A stretch of 64,000 nt of DNA, taken from the NCBI RefSeq assembly GCF_014270035.1, contig NZ_JACNEP010000007.1, positions 62,001 to 126,000 of the forward strand, written 5' to 3'. Every line of letters begins with the position of its first letter. Position 1 is the first letter of the stretch. Source of the stretch: Neptunicella marina. GTDB lineage: Bacteria > Pseudomonadota > Gammaproteobacteria > Enterobacterales > Alteromonadaceae. Made by a program: the position numbers and the translations under genes. The notes below the pieces were generated by a model. That model ran no database searches, had not been told where the DNA came from, and worked only from the letters and a program-made list of their open reading frames with translations. Of the stretch, positions 51,885-61,871 are shown one piece after another.

Positions 51885-54872
51885 ATGAAATTCAATAAGA
51901 CTCATTTGGCAACCAGTATTTCACTGGTTCTCAGTGCTGCTACTATTGCTCCGGTAATGGCACAAGAAGCCCAAAAAGATGAAGTAGAAGTCATTAACGT
52001 CACAGGCATCCGTGGCAGTATGATTAAATCAATGGACGTTAAACGTTCATCAAGCGGTATCGTTGATGCCATCACTGCAGAAGATATCGGTAAATTTCCA
52101 GATACCAACCTTGCAGAATCATTACAACGTATTACTGGTGTAGCCATAGACCGTTCAAATGGTGAAGGTAGTGAGGTAAGCGTTCGTGGTTTTGCTGGTG
52201 CGCGAAACATGGTGACACTAAACGGTCGTCAAATGCCAACGACGACTGGTTCACGTTCATTTGATTTCTCTAATATTGCTGCCGAAAGCGTTAGTGGTGT
52301 AGAAGTTTATAAAACATCAAATGCGAAAGTACCAACCGGTGGTATTGGTGCAACCATTAATATTCAAACATCTCGCCCTCTTAGCAATCCAGGTGAACAT
52401 ACTGTTGTTAGTGCACAGGTATTGGATGACAGCTCAACTAACGAAGGTGGCATGACACCAGAATTGTCTGGTATCTACTCAAACACCACTGATGACGGCA
52501 AATTTGGCGTAGCAATTTCTGCCAGTTACTCAGAGCGTGAGAGCGGAAATCAACAAGCGAATGTTGGTACAGGTTGGCGTAGTTTTAATGGTCTGGCTGA
52601 CCAAGACTGGAGCGGGCCTTATGCTGAATGGGGTGGCGTGCCTAAAAATGAATTCCAGACTAACCGTCCTGGTGAAGGCGATATTTATTCTGTTCCGCAA
52701 ACCACTATTTATCGTTTTGAAGAACATCAACGTGTACGTACCAACGCTCAATTAGTTCTTCAGTACAAACCTATGGATAATCTAACTGCAACTCTAGATT
52801 ATACCTACGTCAGAAAAGATGAAGATACACAGTTTAACGACGTATCAGCATGGTATGGTTTTTCACCCTCTAAAAACGTTTGGACAGACGGGCCAATTTC
52901 TTCTCCATTATTGTATTCAGAAGATTACATTGAAAATGGTGTAGGCTTACAAGATGTTGCTATGGGTGGAGGTGATTACGGCACCCGTGATGAAACCAAA
53001 TCTGTCGGTTTAAATATAGAGTGGCAGGTTAATGACAGCTTAAATCTTGAATTGGATTACCACAATTCTACGGCAGAAAATAAACCAAATAATGAGTTCG
53101 GTTCATCAAATAACTTAGCTATGGCTGGTTTTGTGCGTCAGGCCGCTGCAACTGATTTCACTGGTGATTTGCCTATTTTAGCGGTGCGTGGGGGTAACGA
53201 TATTCAACCCTCTGACATGATTGTAACCGGTAGTATTTTCACCAATAACCGTAATAAAGCAGATATAGAACAAACTCAATTACGTGGTGAGTATGTATTT
53301 GATCAAGCAGGTAGTATCGATTTTGGCCTGTCACTAACCACAGCAGAAAATCACGGACAAACCAAAGATATTTCTCGCGGTAACTGGGGTGGTGAAGGCG
53401 AAGCCGGTATGTACTCAGCCGACTTGTTCCCACGTAAATCTATTCATGATCAGTTTACTGATGTAAGCGGTGGCAATTTCGAAGATTTCCAAGGCATTTA
53501 TGGCATAAATGACTGGGAAATTATGGATACCTATTTCGCTTTTGATTTCCGTGGCGTCCGTGATGAAGCAGCCCGTTTATTGAGCAAGCAAGAGTTAGGT
53601 GACTGTGGTGATTCATTCTGCCCATCGACCAATTATGCCTCACAAGTAGACCGCTATAACAAAGAAGAAATGACGTCGGTGTATTTACAATATAACTATG
53701 AAGGTTTCTTCGGTGAAATGCCTTATGACGTTCATGTAGGTGTAAGATATGAAGAAACAGACGTAGTATCAACTTCATCTGTACCTGTGTATCAAAATGC
53801 AGCCCAGTGGCAAGGTGCTTCGGAAGTCTATCTGCGCGATACGCCTGACTTTACCTTTGAAACTCAAAACGGCAGTTACAATCATACGTTACCAAGCTTC
53901 AACTTTAATATTGAAGTTACTGATGGTGTGATGCTACGTGCAGCTTACAGTAAGACAATCGGTCGTCCGGGTTATGGCGATATGATTGGGGGTACAATTC
54001 TGACCAAAGCTGGACGCTTAGATGGTACTGATGGTTCAACTGGATCTGCAGGTCTGTTACCTCTTGAATCAGACAACTTTGACTTCTCCGCAGAATGGTA
54101 TTACGACGAAGGTAGTTATGTTTCAATTGGCTACTTCAAGAAAGATGTAACAAATGACTTAACCACAATAGATGTACCTACCACATTTGGCATCTATTCT
54201 CCGGCACAAGGTCCATATCGTCAAGAAGCCCAAGCGGCAGTAGGTCAAGACGGTGATTTACAACGTCAATGGATCTATGACAACTATCACGAAATTGATC
54301 CTGAACATGTATATATGGAAGCAGGCAATATCATTATTCTGGGCAACCCTGAAACGGATCAACAGATAGAATTCAACATCCACACTCCATCAAATTCAGA
54401 TGAAGACAAAGGGTTTGATGGCGTAGAATTCGCGATTCAGCACTTATTCGGTGAAAGTGGATTTGGTGGTATTGTCAACTATACCTCTGTTGACTCTGAC
54501 CACACTTATGACAACTTCCTGGTTGGTGAACCACAAGTTGCAGAGTTTGGTATCAGTGATACAGCCAACGTAGTTGGATTCTATGAAAAAGATGGTCTGT
54601 CAATTCGCTTGGCTTACAACTGGCGTGATAAGTTCTTAGTATCTGGCTACCAGGGCGATGTTGGTCCATCACCACGTTACGTAGAAGCATACGATCAGTT
54701 AGATTTAACTGTAAGTTATGAGCTACCTCAGGTTGAAGGTCTGACCTTGTTCCTGAACGGTATTAACATTACAGATAATTACAAACGTGAAAGTGGTCGC
54801 AGTGAACTGCAGGTTCTTAACGTTACCCAGCAAGGTGCACGTTATAACGTAGGTGTTCGTTACGCTTTCTAA
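51885..54872 (+). CDS. TonB-dependent outer-membrane receptor (TIGR01782-type)
   Basis: A 995-aa receptor: signal peptide ending at Val-Met-Ala-Gln, TonB box Val-Ile-Asn-Val-Thr-Gly-Ile, plug domain (about 50-170, with Gly-Lys-Phe-Pro-Asp-Thr-Asn-Leu-Ala-Glu-Ser-Leu and Ser-Val-Arg-Gly-Phe) and a large beta barrel ending in Val-Gly-Val-Arg-Tyr-Ala-Phe. This class takes up carbohydrates or their derivatives in marine and freshwater bacteria. Two LacI-type operators upstream and the halogenase/SapC cluster downstream fit sugar-linked regulation. The substrate is not predictable. Confidence 0.93.
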   Translation: MKFNKTHLATSISLVLSAATIAPVMAQEAQKDEVEVINVTGIRGSMIKSMDVKRSSSGIVDAITAEDIGKFPDTNLAESLQRITGVAIDRSNGEGSEVSVRGFAGARNMVTLNGRQMPTTTGSRSFDFSNIAAESVSGVEVYKTSNAKVPTGGIGATINIQTSRPLSNPGEHTVVSAQVLDDSSTNEGGMTPELSGIYSNTTDDGKFGVAISASYSERESGNQQANVGTGWRSFNGLADQDWSGPYAEWGGVPKNEFQTNRPGEGDIYSVPQTTIYRFEEHQRVRTNAQLVLQYKPMDNLTATLDYTYVRKDEDTQFNDVSAWYGFSPSKNVWTDGPISSPLLYSEDYIENGVGLQDVAMGGGDYGTRDETKSVGLNIEWQVNDSLNLELDYHNSTAENKPNNEFGSSNNLAMAGFVRQAAATDFTGDLPILAVRGGNDIQPSDMIVTGSIFTNNRNKADIEQTQLRGEYVFDQAGSIDFGLSLTTAENHGQTKDISRGNWGGEGEAGMYSADLFPRKSIHDQFTDVSGGNFEDFQGIYGINDWEIMDTYFAFDFRGVRDEAARLLSKQELGDCGDSFCPSTNYASQVDRYNKEEMTSVYLQYNYEGFFGEMPYDVHVGVRYEETDVVSTSSVPVYQNAAQWQGASEVYLRDTPDFTFETQNGSYNHTLPSFNFNIEVTDGVMLRAAYSKTIGRPGYGDMIGGTILTKAGRLDGTDGSTGSAGLLPLESDNFDFSAEWYYDEGSYVSIGYFKKDVTNDLTTIDVPTTFGIYSPAQGPYRQEAQAAVGQDGDLQRQWIYDNYHEIDPEHVYMEAGNIIILGNPETDQQIEFNIHTPSNSDEDKGFDGVEFAIQHLFGESGFGGIVNYTSVDSDHTYDNFLVGEPQVAEFGISDTANVVGFYEKDGLSIRLAYNWRDKFLVSGYQGDVGPSPRYVEAYDQLDLTVSYELPQVEGLTLFLNGINITDNYKRESGRSELQVLNVTQQGARYNVGVRYAF

Positions 54873-54893
54873 AATAAGTTAGTAGTGTGAAGT

Positions 54894-54933
54894 AAGGCCG
54901 CTAAATTAATTTTTAATTTATGCGGCCTTTTTT
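54894..54933 (+). terminator. Long terminator hairpin after the TonB receptor gene
   Basis: AAGGCCGC pairs with GCGGCCTT (54922-54929); an inner TAAATTAA/TTAATTTA-type stretch extends the stem with few mismatches, and T residues follow. Separates the receptor from the halogenase genes at least in part. Confidence 0.88.
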
Positions 54934-55073
54934 GGTTAGATTGCAATTGCTTTAAATCAACATTTATTTACGCAGGTTCAAAACCTAACACCCTGTTTCA
55001 AAATGTATATTTGACACAATAGAGGGTAAGGTAAGTAACAATTTTTCATAGAATCGGTTTCACTGGCAGCAAA

Positions 55074-56627
55074 ATGAACAACAAAATACAGCAGATAGTT
55101 ATTGTAGGTGGAGGTTCCGCTGGTTGGTTAACAGCAGCAATACTTGCATCTCAATATGCTGTCAATGACGAACATGGTATTCAAGTAACACTAATTGAAT
55201 CGTCAACCGTATCCCCCATCGGAGTGGGTGAAGGTACCTGGCCTTCAATGCGCTCTACGCTGGAAAAGATAGGGTTGTCTGAAACAGATTTTCTAATACA
55301 ATGTGATGCCAGCTTTAAACAGGGTTCCAAATTTATTGACTGGCATCATGTAAATGACGGTCATTATTTTCATCCATTTACGTTTCCGGTAGGTATGGAA
55401 CAAATGGATCTTGCACCTTACTGGTTGCCACACAAACAACATATTTCCTTTGCGGATGCGGTTACACCGCAAGGTCATCTCTGTCAGAAACATCTGGCAC
55501 CGAAACAAATTTCAACTGCCGAATATGCCTACAATGCAAATTATGGTTATCACCTCGACGCAGGTAAATTTACTCAGGTATTAAGGCAACATTGTGTTGA
55601 AAAGCTAGGTATCACTCATATTGTTGATCACATTGAGCACATCAAAAGCCATAACAATGGTGATATTGCCACTTTAATTACCCGTAATAAACAATCCATA
55701 CAAGGTGACTTATTTATTGATTGTAGCGGTGTGCATGGCTTGCTGATTGAGCAACATTTCGGCATACCACTAAAAAATCAGAAAAATATACTATTCAATG
55801 ATTCGGCTTGGGCTGTGCATGTACCTTATACGGATGAACAGAGTCCCATTGCCTCGTGTACACTTTCCACCGCACAAACAAGTGGCTGGGTTTGGGATAT
55901 CGGTCTTCCCTCTCGGCGCGGAGTCGGGCACACCTATTCAAGTGCACACATAACAGACGAACAAGCCGAACAGCAACTTCGTGAATACATCACCCCCGCT
56001 ATCGGAGCAACAGCTGCAGAACAACTAGCTTGCCGAAAAATAAACTTTAATCCTGGTTATCGCCAAAAGTTCTGGCATAAGAACTGTGTTGCGGTTGGCA
56101 TGGCTGCAGGTTTCATCGAACCTCTTGAAGCATCCGCGCTGGTAATGATTGAGCTGGCAGCTCAAATGATTTGTGATCAACTCCCTAAAACACGCAGCAC
56201 TATGGATGTCATTGCCAAACATTTTAACCACAAATTTAGTGCTCGCTGGGAACAAATTATAGAATTTTTAAAACTCCATTATGTGCTAAGTGAACGCAAA
56301 GAAGAGTACTGGCTGGAAAACCGATGCTCATCCAGCATTCCACAGTCTTTGTTGGAGTTGCTTGAGCTATGGCAAAGTAACTTGCCTAGCAGATATGATA
56401 TTACAGATACAGATGCATTATTCCCTGCCGCCAGTTACCAATATGTGTTGTATGGCATGGGCTATTCACCTGCACATCAGCAACATACATTACGCCACCC
56501 AAAACAACGGGACGCTGAAGTGCTTTTTAATCAGAATATGCAACAAAGCAAACAACTATTGGCGGCTTTACCCACAAACCGCGAACTTTTAAACAAAATA
56601 AAACAATATGGATTACCCAAATTATAA
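55074..56627 (+). CDS. Flavin-dependent tryptophan halogenase homologue (first copy)
   Basis: A 517-aa flavoprotein of the PrnA/RebH family. Gly-Gly-Gly-Ser-Ala-Gly-Trp-Leu (residues about 12-19) binds FAD; Gly-Val-Gly-Glu-Gly-Thr-Trp-Pro and a Lys in Ala-Ser-Phe-Lys-Gln fit the catalytic Lys region; Trp-Val-Trp-Asp-Ile-Gly-Leu-Pro is a variant of Trp-X-Trp-X-Ile-Pro, and Gly-Phe-Ile-Glu-Pro-Leu-Glu-Ala follows. Members next to TonB receptors and SapC are of unknown substrate and need not halogenate free Trp. It is distinct from the second copy at 58412. Confidence 0.88.
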   Translation: MNNKIQQIVIVGGGSAGWLTAAILASQYAVNDEHGIQVTLIESSTVSPIGVGEGTWPSMRSTLEKIGLSETDFLIQCDASFKQGSKFIDWHHVNDGHYFHPFTFPVGMEQMDLAPYWLPHKQHISFADAVTPQGHLCQKHLAPKQISTAEYAYNANYGYHLDAGKFTQVLRQHCVEKLGITHIVDHIEHIKSHNNGDIATLITRNKQSIQGDLFIDCSGVHGLLIEQHFGIPLKNQKNILFNDSAWAVHVPYTDEQSPIASCTLSTAQTSGWVWDIGLPSRRGVGHTYSSAHITDEQAEQQLREYITPAIGATAAEQLACRKINFNPGYRQKFWHKNCVAVGMAAGFIEPLEASALVMIELAAQMICDQLPKTRSTMDVIAKHFNHKFSARWEQIIEFLKLHYVLSERKEEYWLENRCSSSIPQSLLELLELWQSNLPSRYDITDTDALFPAASYQYVLYGMGYSPAHQQHTLRHPKQRDAEVLFNQNMQQSKQLLAALPTNRELLNKIKQYGLPKL

Positions 56628-56659
56628 TCGGGGATTCTTACAATAAAGCAGGATGATTT

Positions 56660-57388
56660 ATGGCTAAAAATGTACTGGTTAACAGCATTGACCATCAAGA
56701 CTTAAAAGTAATCACTGAACGTTCAGCGAACTTCGGTGACAATTTATGGTATACGTTAACTTTTCCTTCAGAATTCAGAAGCTTACAAGCCTACTACCCT
56801 ATTTTCTTTCAAAAAGATGTAAACACAGGCAAGTTTCACGCACTGGCTTTATTTGGCTTTCAAAATGAAGAAAATTTATTCCTAAAAGATGGAAAGTGGG
56901 ATGCTGGATATATTCCATTAACGATTGCAAGACAACCTTTCTCAATAGGGATCCACAAAGTTAGCGAAGATGGCGAAGAAAAAATGCAACGTATGTTGCA
57001 TATTGACCTCGATAACCCTCGAGTTAACAAAAGTAAGGGCGAAGCATTATTTTTAGAACACGGAGGCAATACCCCATATCTCGACATGATGGCCGATATG
57101 CTGGAAGTAATTCATCATGGGATGCTTGACAGCCAGGAGTTTATAGAAAGCCTTATCGAACTTGAACTACTTGAAGCATTTACCGCAGATATTACTCTAC
57201 AAGATGGCAGCAAATACCAGATGGTTGGCTTTTACACCATTAATGAAGAAAAGTTAAATGAACTAAATGGTAATGTACTGGAAAGTTTAAATAAAAAGGG
57301 CTATTTACAGGCAATTTATATGGCCTTGGCGTCTCAAGCCAATGTCAGCCATTTAATAAAACGTAAAAATGCTACGCTAAGCCACTAA
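56660..57388 (+). CDS. SapC-family protein
   Basis: A 242-aa soluble protein of the SapC family, with Tyr-Tyr-Pro-Ile-Phe-Phe-Gln-Lys, Ala-Leu-Phe-Gly-Phe and Tyr-Ile-Pro-Leu-Thr-Ile-Ala-Arg-Gln-Pro-Phe. In alteromonads and caulobacters such genes travel with TonB receptors, tryptophan halogenases and cupin proteins. Its function is not known; the name comes from a Campylobacter surface-layer gene. AGGATG-type site upstream. Confidence 0.87.
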   Translation: MAKNVLVNSIDHQDLKVITERSANFGDNLWYTLTFPSEFRSLQAYYPIFFQKDVNTGKFHALALFGFQNEENLFLKDGKWDAGYIPLTIARQPFSIGIHKVSEDGEEKMQRMLHIDLDNPRVNKSKGEALFLEHGGNTPYLDMMADMLEVIHHGMLDSQEFIESLIELELLEAFTADITLQDGSKYQMVGFYTINEEKLNELNGNVLESLNKKGYLQAIYMALASQANVSHLIKRKNATLSH

Positions 57389-57398
57389 GTATAGAGTT

Positions 57399-58412
57399 AT
57401 GTTGGTTACAAAGTTAGTTGAACACGTTTACGATTGTCGCCCCGACAATATATCACAAGATATATTGTCATCTGACAGCCCTTTAATTTTAAAGGACTTT
57501 GCTAAAAATTGGCCAGTAGTTGAAGCGGGGAAAAAATCACCGCAGCATGCTGCTGACTATTTAAAAAGTCTATATAACGGAACACAGGTGTTTACAGCTT
57601 ATGGCGAGCCCGACATAAAAGGACGGGTTTTCTATAATGACGACATGACTGGTTTTAATTGTCAGGGCGTTCGTGCAGATCTCAATCAAATTTTGCAACG
57701 AATATTCGCGCACAGTGACGACACATCCCCCCCAACTATCTATGTTGCTTCAGCTGAAGTAAATAGCTGGTTACCGGGCTTTGCAGAGCAAAATAATGCA
57801 GGTCTGGAACAGTTTTCTCCGCTAACGAATATCTGGATTGGTAACCAATCCAGAATCGCTGCTCATTACGATTTTCCCAACAATTTAGCGATATGTGCCG
57901 TAGGTAAGCGCCGTTATACCTTGTTTCCTCCTGAACAGGTAAACAATTTATATGTTGGCCCAATGGAGCTCTCTCCCGGTGGACAAGATATTAGTCTGGT
58001 CGATTTTGCTAATCCGGATTTTGATAAGTTCCCCAAGTTCAAACAGGCGCTCGATGCTGCTTTAGTCGCAGATTTGGATGCCGGAGATGCACTCTATTTA
58101 CCTGGCATGTGGTGGCACCATGTGGAAGGTTTAACGCCTTTTAACGTACTGGTAACACACTGGTGGCGCGATAGCCCTTCGTTTATGGGAAGACCAGAAA
58201 ACGCACTAAAAATGGCAATCCTGAGTTTACGTAATCTACCTGAAGCACAACGTAAAGCGTGGAAAGCACTATTCGATTACTACATCTTTGACCAACAACC
58301 TGATGATATAGAACATATACCCGAGCACGTAAGAGGCATGCTCCAGCTGCCGCTCAGCCCGCTGGAAGCAAAAAAAATCAGGGCGGAATTGCTCAATAAA
58401 TTAAAAGTTTAA
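57399..58412 (+). CDS. Cupin-like (JmjC-type) protein
   Basis: A 337-aa protein with a JmjC-like cupin core: His-Tyr-Asp (about residue 156-158) followed by a strand with Arg-Arg-Tyr-Thr-Leu-Phe-Pro-Pro and a later Trp-Trp-His-His-Val-Glu, giving a His-X-Asp...His iron site for 2-oxoglutarate-dependent hydroxylation. Member of the same recurring halogenase cluster. Its target is unknown; a protein or a small molecule hydroxylation are both possible. The stop overlaps the next ATG. Confidence 0.86.
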   Translation: MLVTKLVEHVYDCRPDNISQDILSSDSPLILKDFAKNWPVVEAGKKSPQHAADYLKSLYNGTQVFTAYGEPDIKGRVFYNDDMTGFNCQGVRADLNQILQRIFAHSDDTSPPTIYVASAEVNSWLPGFAEQNNAGLEQFSPLTNIWIGNQSRIAAHYDFPNNLAICAVGKRRYTLFPPEQVNNLYVGPMELSPGGQDISLVDFANPDFDKFPKFKQALDAALVADLDAGDALYLPGMWWHHVEGLTPFNVLVTHWWRDSPSFMGRPENALKMAILSLRNLPEAQRKAWKALFDYYIFDQQPDDIEHIPEHVRGMLQLPLSPLEAKKIRAELLNKLKV

Positions 58413-59941
58413 TGATGTCTCAAATGCGACAAACAGGAAGAATTAAACCAATGAATTCAAAAAAAATTAAAAAAGTTGTCATTGCTGGTGGCGGCACCGC
58501 AGGCTGGATGTGCGCGGCGGCATTATCAAAACTACTAGGCAAAAATATACAGGTAACCCTAGTCGAATCTGATGATATCCCTACGGTAGGCGTGGGAGAG
58601 GCAACCATTCCTACATTACTTGTTTTTCACCAGTTGCTGGGAATAAATGAAGCAGAATTTATGGCAGCAACTAATGCCACTTTTAAACTTGGAATTGCTT
58701 TTGAAAACTGGCGGGACATCAAAAAAGATTATATTCATTCGTTTGGATTTTTAGGTCAGGATTGCTGGGCTGCAAGCTTTCAACATTTTTGGTTAAAAGG
58801 CTTACAGAAAAATCTGGTATCAGAACTGGGAGATTATATACCTGAACACCTGGCGTGCCGCGAAGGCAAGTTTGCCGTACTAGCTAATCAGGATAAAAAC
58901 TATGCCTATCATTTGGACGCAGGCCTGTACGCTAAATTCCTGCGGAACCTGGCTGAAAAAAATGGATGCCAGCGTATTGAAGGAAAAATAAGCAAAGTCA
59001 ATCTGGAGCCAAACACGGGCAACATTTCTGCCCTCTCACTTGAATCAAAGCAATTAATAGAAGGCGACTTGTTTATTGATTGTACTGGCTTCAGAGGCCT
59101 ACTCATTGAACAAGCACTGCATACAGGTTACGACGACTGGAGTCACAACTTACCTTGTGATAGCGCGATAGCAGTACAAACCACTACCATAAATAAACCT
59201 GTCCCCTACACACGCTCCATTGCCCACGGAGCGGGATGGCAATGGCGAATTCCCCTGCAAAATCGCACAGGAAATGGTTTAGTGTTTTGCAGTAAATACA
59301 TGAGTGACGAACAGGCAAAACAATTATTGCTGGACAATATAGAGGGTGAATTACTCAACGAACCCAGAGTAATCAAATATCGCACAGGCACGCGTCGTAA
59401 ACACTGGAACAAAAACTGTGTTGCGGTCGGCTTATCATCAGGTTTTATTGAACCATTAGAATCAACCAGCATTCATCTTATCCAGCAATCAATTGTTCGG
59501 TTAATGTTATTATTCCCATCCGACGGCATTAGCCAAAGTGCAATAGATGAGTTTAACCAGCAAATGAAGACGGAAGTGGATAACATAAAAGACTTCATTA
59601 TTTTGCATTACAACTTAACCGAACGTAAAGATTCAGACTTCTGGCGTTACTGTCGCACGATGCCGGTTCCAGAAAGCCTGACTAAACGAATGCAACTTTT
59701 TAAGCAAACAGCAAAAATCATAAAGCGCCACGAAGAATTATTTGGCGAAACGTCTTGGGTTCAGGTGCTGATGGGTCAGGGATTACTCCCTGAACAATAT
59801 CACCCGATAGTAGACCTAATGCCCGATGAAGAGCTTAAGCAATTCTTAAACACAGTAAAAACAGGCGTTAAACGAAAAGTGGAAAAATGGCCAGATCATC
59901 TGGATTTTATCCGTCATTATTGTCATTCAAATCACCAATAA
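58412..59941 (+). CDS. Flavin-dependent tryptophan halogenase homologue (second copy)
   Basis: A 509-aa flavoprotein, closer to canonical halogenases than the first: Gly-Gly-Gly-Thr-Ala-Gly-Trp-Met binds FAD, Gly-Val-Gly-Glu-Ala-Thr-Ile-Pro and Ala-Thr-Phe-Lys-Leu-Gly hold the catalytic Lys, Trp-Gln-Trp-Arg-Ile-Pro is the Trp-X-Trp-X-Ile-Pro motif, and Gly-Phe-Ile-Glu-Pro-Leu-Glu-Ser-Thr follows. ATG 58412 overlaps the previous stop (TAATG); ATG 58451, 13 codons later, fits the family N-terminus better. Substrate unknown. Confidence 0.9.
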   Translation: MMSQMRQTGRIKPMNSKKIKKVVIAGGGTAGWMCAAALSKLLGKNIQVTLVESDDIPTVGVGEATIPTLLVFHQLLGINEAEFMAATNATFKLGIAFENWRDIKKDYIHSFGFLGQDCWAASFQHFWLKGLQKNLVSELGDYIPEHLACREGKFAVLANQDKNYAYHLDAGLYAKFLRNLAEKNGCQRIEGKISKVNLEPNTGNISALSLESKQLIEGDLFIDCTGFRGLLIEQALHTGYDDWSHNLPCDSAIAVQTTTINKPVPYTRSIAHGAGWQWRIPLQNRTGNGLVFCSKYMSDEQAKQLLLDNIEGELLNEPRVIKYRTGTRRKHWNKNCVAVGLSSGFIEPLESTSIHLIQQSIVRLMLLFPSDGISQSAIDEFNQQMKTEVDNIKDFIILHYNLTERKDSDFWRYCRTMPVPESLTKRMQLFKQTAKIIKRHEELFGETSWVQVLMGQGLLPEQYHPIVDLMPDEELKQFLNTVKTGVKRKVEKWPDHLDFIRHYCHSNHQ

Positions 59942-59965
59942 ATCAGTACGGAAATTAAACAAGTA

Positions 59966-60682
59966 ATGTCAGCAGAGCAGTATCAGGTCAATCCCAAGGC
60001 CAAATCACACATTAAGCTGGTGGGTAAAAGTCAAACTCCCGTTATTGTCATTGACGATTTCATGCTGGACCCTGATTCTGCTATTGCACATGCCTGTGAA
60101 TTCGGACAGTTCAACCTTGCCAATACCTATTACCCGGGCAACCGAGCAAAGCTTCCTCGCAATTATGTAATTAGTGTTATTCAAAGTGTTTATCCAATGA
60201 TAGAGAAGTTATACAAAATACCTCTCAATCTAAAATTACAACCACAGGCAACTTACTACTCATTAATTACTAAACAGCCAGCAGAACTGCAGTTATTACA
60301 ACGTATGCCTCACTTTGATTCAGTTACTCCTTTTTATTTTGCGGTTCTACATTATTTAAATCCTGCGCCTCACGGTGATACAGGTTTTTTCAGACATATC
60401 CCTACTCAGTTTGAATATGTAAGCCCAGAACGTGAAAATATTTATTTTGAATCAGCGAGTTCCTATGTAAAACAACATGGCGAACCTGACGCAAAATATT
60501 GTGTAAAAACAGAAGGGCAGTTTGAATTGTATGATCACCTGGAATACCGGGAAAATCGGTTGGTCATCTATCCAGGCTGGTTACTTCACTCATGCTTGGT
60601 AAATCAAGGCAATGACATAGACAGTAATCCGTCAACGGGTAGACTCACCGCAAATATTTTTATAGATTTCTTAAAGGGTTAG
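59966..60682 (+). CDS. DUF6445-family protein of the halogenase cluster
   Basis: A 238-aa protein that resembles the DUF6445 family: Val-Ile-Asp-Asp-Phe-Met-Leu-Asp-Pro near residue 32, Tyr-Tyr-Pro-Gly-Asn-Arg-Ala, Pro-His-Phe-Asp-Ser and, later, Gly-Asp-Thr-Gly-Phe-Phe-Arg. His-X-Asp plus a late His suggest a 2-oxoglutarate/iron dioxygenase-like fold, as for prolyl hydroxylases. It is the last gene of the TonB/halogenase cluster, 24 bases after the second halogenase. Confidence 0.75.
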   Translation: MSAEQYQVNPKAKSHIKLVGKSQTPVIVIDDFMLDPDSAIAHACEFGQFNLANTYYPGNRAKLPRNYVISVIQSVYPMIEKLYKIPLNLKLQPQATYYSLITKQPAELQLLQRMPHFDSVTPFYFAVLHYLNPAPHGDTGFFRHIPTQFEYVSPERENIYFESASSYVKQHGEPDAKYCVKTEGQFELYDHLEYRENRLVIYPGWLLHSCLVNQGNDIDSNPSTGRLTANIFIDFLKG

Positions 60683-60922
60683 CTTTTTTGCATAATTTAA
60701 CAACTATAAATTGCACTGAGCCCACCGGCTAATTAATTTAAAAATTCGACCTAAAACTGAGTTTTGATAGGAAAATATTTAACATTTATGCTAAACAATG
60801 ATGCCAGAAAACACTAAAACGTTTTCCATCAGGTACTGAGACGCAAGCAATAACTTGCCTGCATAATCCGGTTCAGTTGTTATGTTACTGAATCAAAATC
60901 AATAATAAGAGCAGTGATTATC

Positions 60923-61867
60923 ATGTCTGTAGAAACCATTTATAAAGTCATTCTTTATCCTTTTATCAACGAATCTATTGCCAGTTTAAAAGCCATGGCC
61001 AGTGTGGCAGGTGAATCTGACGATGCTTTTATGGATAAAGTGGAGGATTTTCGCTTTAAGGGTTACGCCGTATGTTCAGATATCACAGGAAGTCTGGACG
61101 GGGTGATTATGATGCACCATTATCCTGAAACTGCCGTCGCCATTGGCAATGCCGTATGCCAAAACATGTTTGGTGAAACGTACGATTACAGCGAAATTAA
61201 CGAAGAGTTGGGCAATGCGTTAGCTGAGTGGGGTAATACCATTGTTGGTCGTTCTACCGATCTACACAGCCGCCACAATCTGGACTATCAGTTTTCCAGT
61301 CCTTATTTTGTTAACGATGTCTCGGATATGGATAAATATTTAGTCGGTGTAAAAGAAATTGTGACTGTGCCGATTAAAATCGATGGTATTGGCCGTTATT
61401 ATTTTAACTTGCTGGTGCGCAGCGCTTCTATTTCAGGTGGAGGACTAAAACGTGATGAAAGCCAGGGTGTAGCCAACCCTTACAGCACAGCACTTCCAAC
61501 TGACAGCCGCATTTTACTGGTTGATGACAGTTCCCTTATTCGTAAAGGTATGAAGCGGTTTTTATCGCAGATTGGTTATACCAATGTTGATGAAGTTGAC
61601 GACGGTGCTAAGGCGGTAGCCATGGTAAAAGACAATTGCCCTGATTTCATTTTCATGGATGTGATTATGGGAGAGGTTAATGGCAATGAAGCCCTGAAAG
61701 CGATGCGTGAGGCCGGCTCTGATGTTCCAGTGGTAATGCTGTCATCAGTGACCGATCAGGAACTGATTGACGAATGTCAGGCGCTGGGCATTTCTGGTTT
61801 TATCTTTAAACCAATCAACTCTGAAAATGGCCCACAAACATTAAAGGACTATTTGAAAATAGCTTAA
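60923..61867 (+). CDS. CheX-like domain fused to a response-regulator receiver
   Basis: A 314-aa protein. Residues about 1-165 have the CheX/CheC-like pattern (Asp-Ile-Thr-Gly-Ser-Leu-Asp-Gly-Val-Ile, then Glu-Leu-Gly-Asn-Ala-Leu-Ala-Glu-Trp-Gly-Asn), a phosphatase fold for CheY-P. Residues about 195-314 are a receiver domain with Asp-Asp-Ser-Ser-Leu-Ile, phospho-Asp in Phe-Met-Asp-Val-Ile-Met-Gly and Lys in Phe-Lys-Pro-Ile. So it may both receive and remove phosphate. No kinase gene adjacent. ATG 60923 is preferred to a GTG 9 bases upstream. Confidence 0.85.
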   Translation: MSVETIYKVILYPFINESIASLKAMASVAGESDDAFMDKVEDFRFKGYAVCSDITGSLDGVIMMHHYPETAVAIGNAVCQNMFGETYDYSEINEELGNALAEWGNTIVGRSTDLHSRHNLDYQFSSPYFVNDVSDMDKYLVGVKEIVTVPIKIDGIGRYYFNLLVRSASISGGGLKRDESQGVANPYSTALPTDSRILLVDDSSLIRKGMKRFLSQIGYTNVDEVDDGAKAVAMVKDNCPDFIFMDVIMGEVNGNEALKAMREAGSDVPVVMLSSVTDQELIDECQALGISGFIFKPINSENGPQTLKDYLKIA

Positions 61868-61871
61868 TCAT

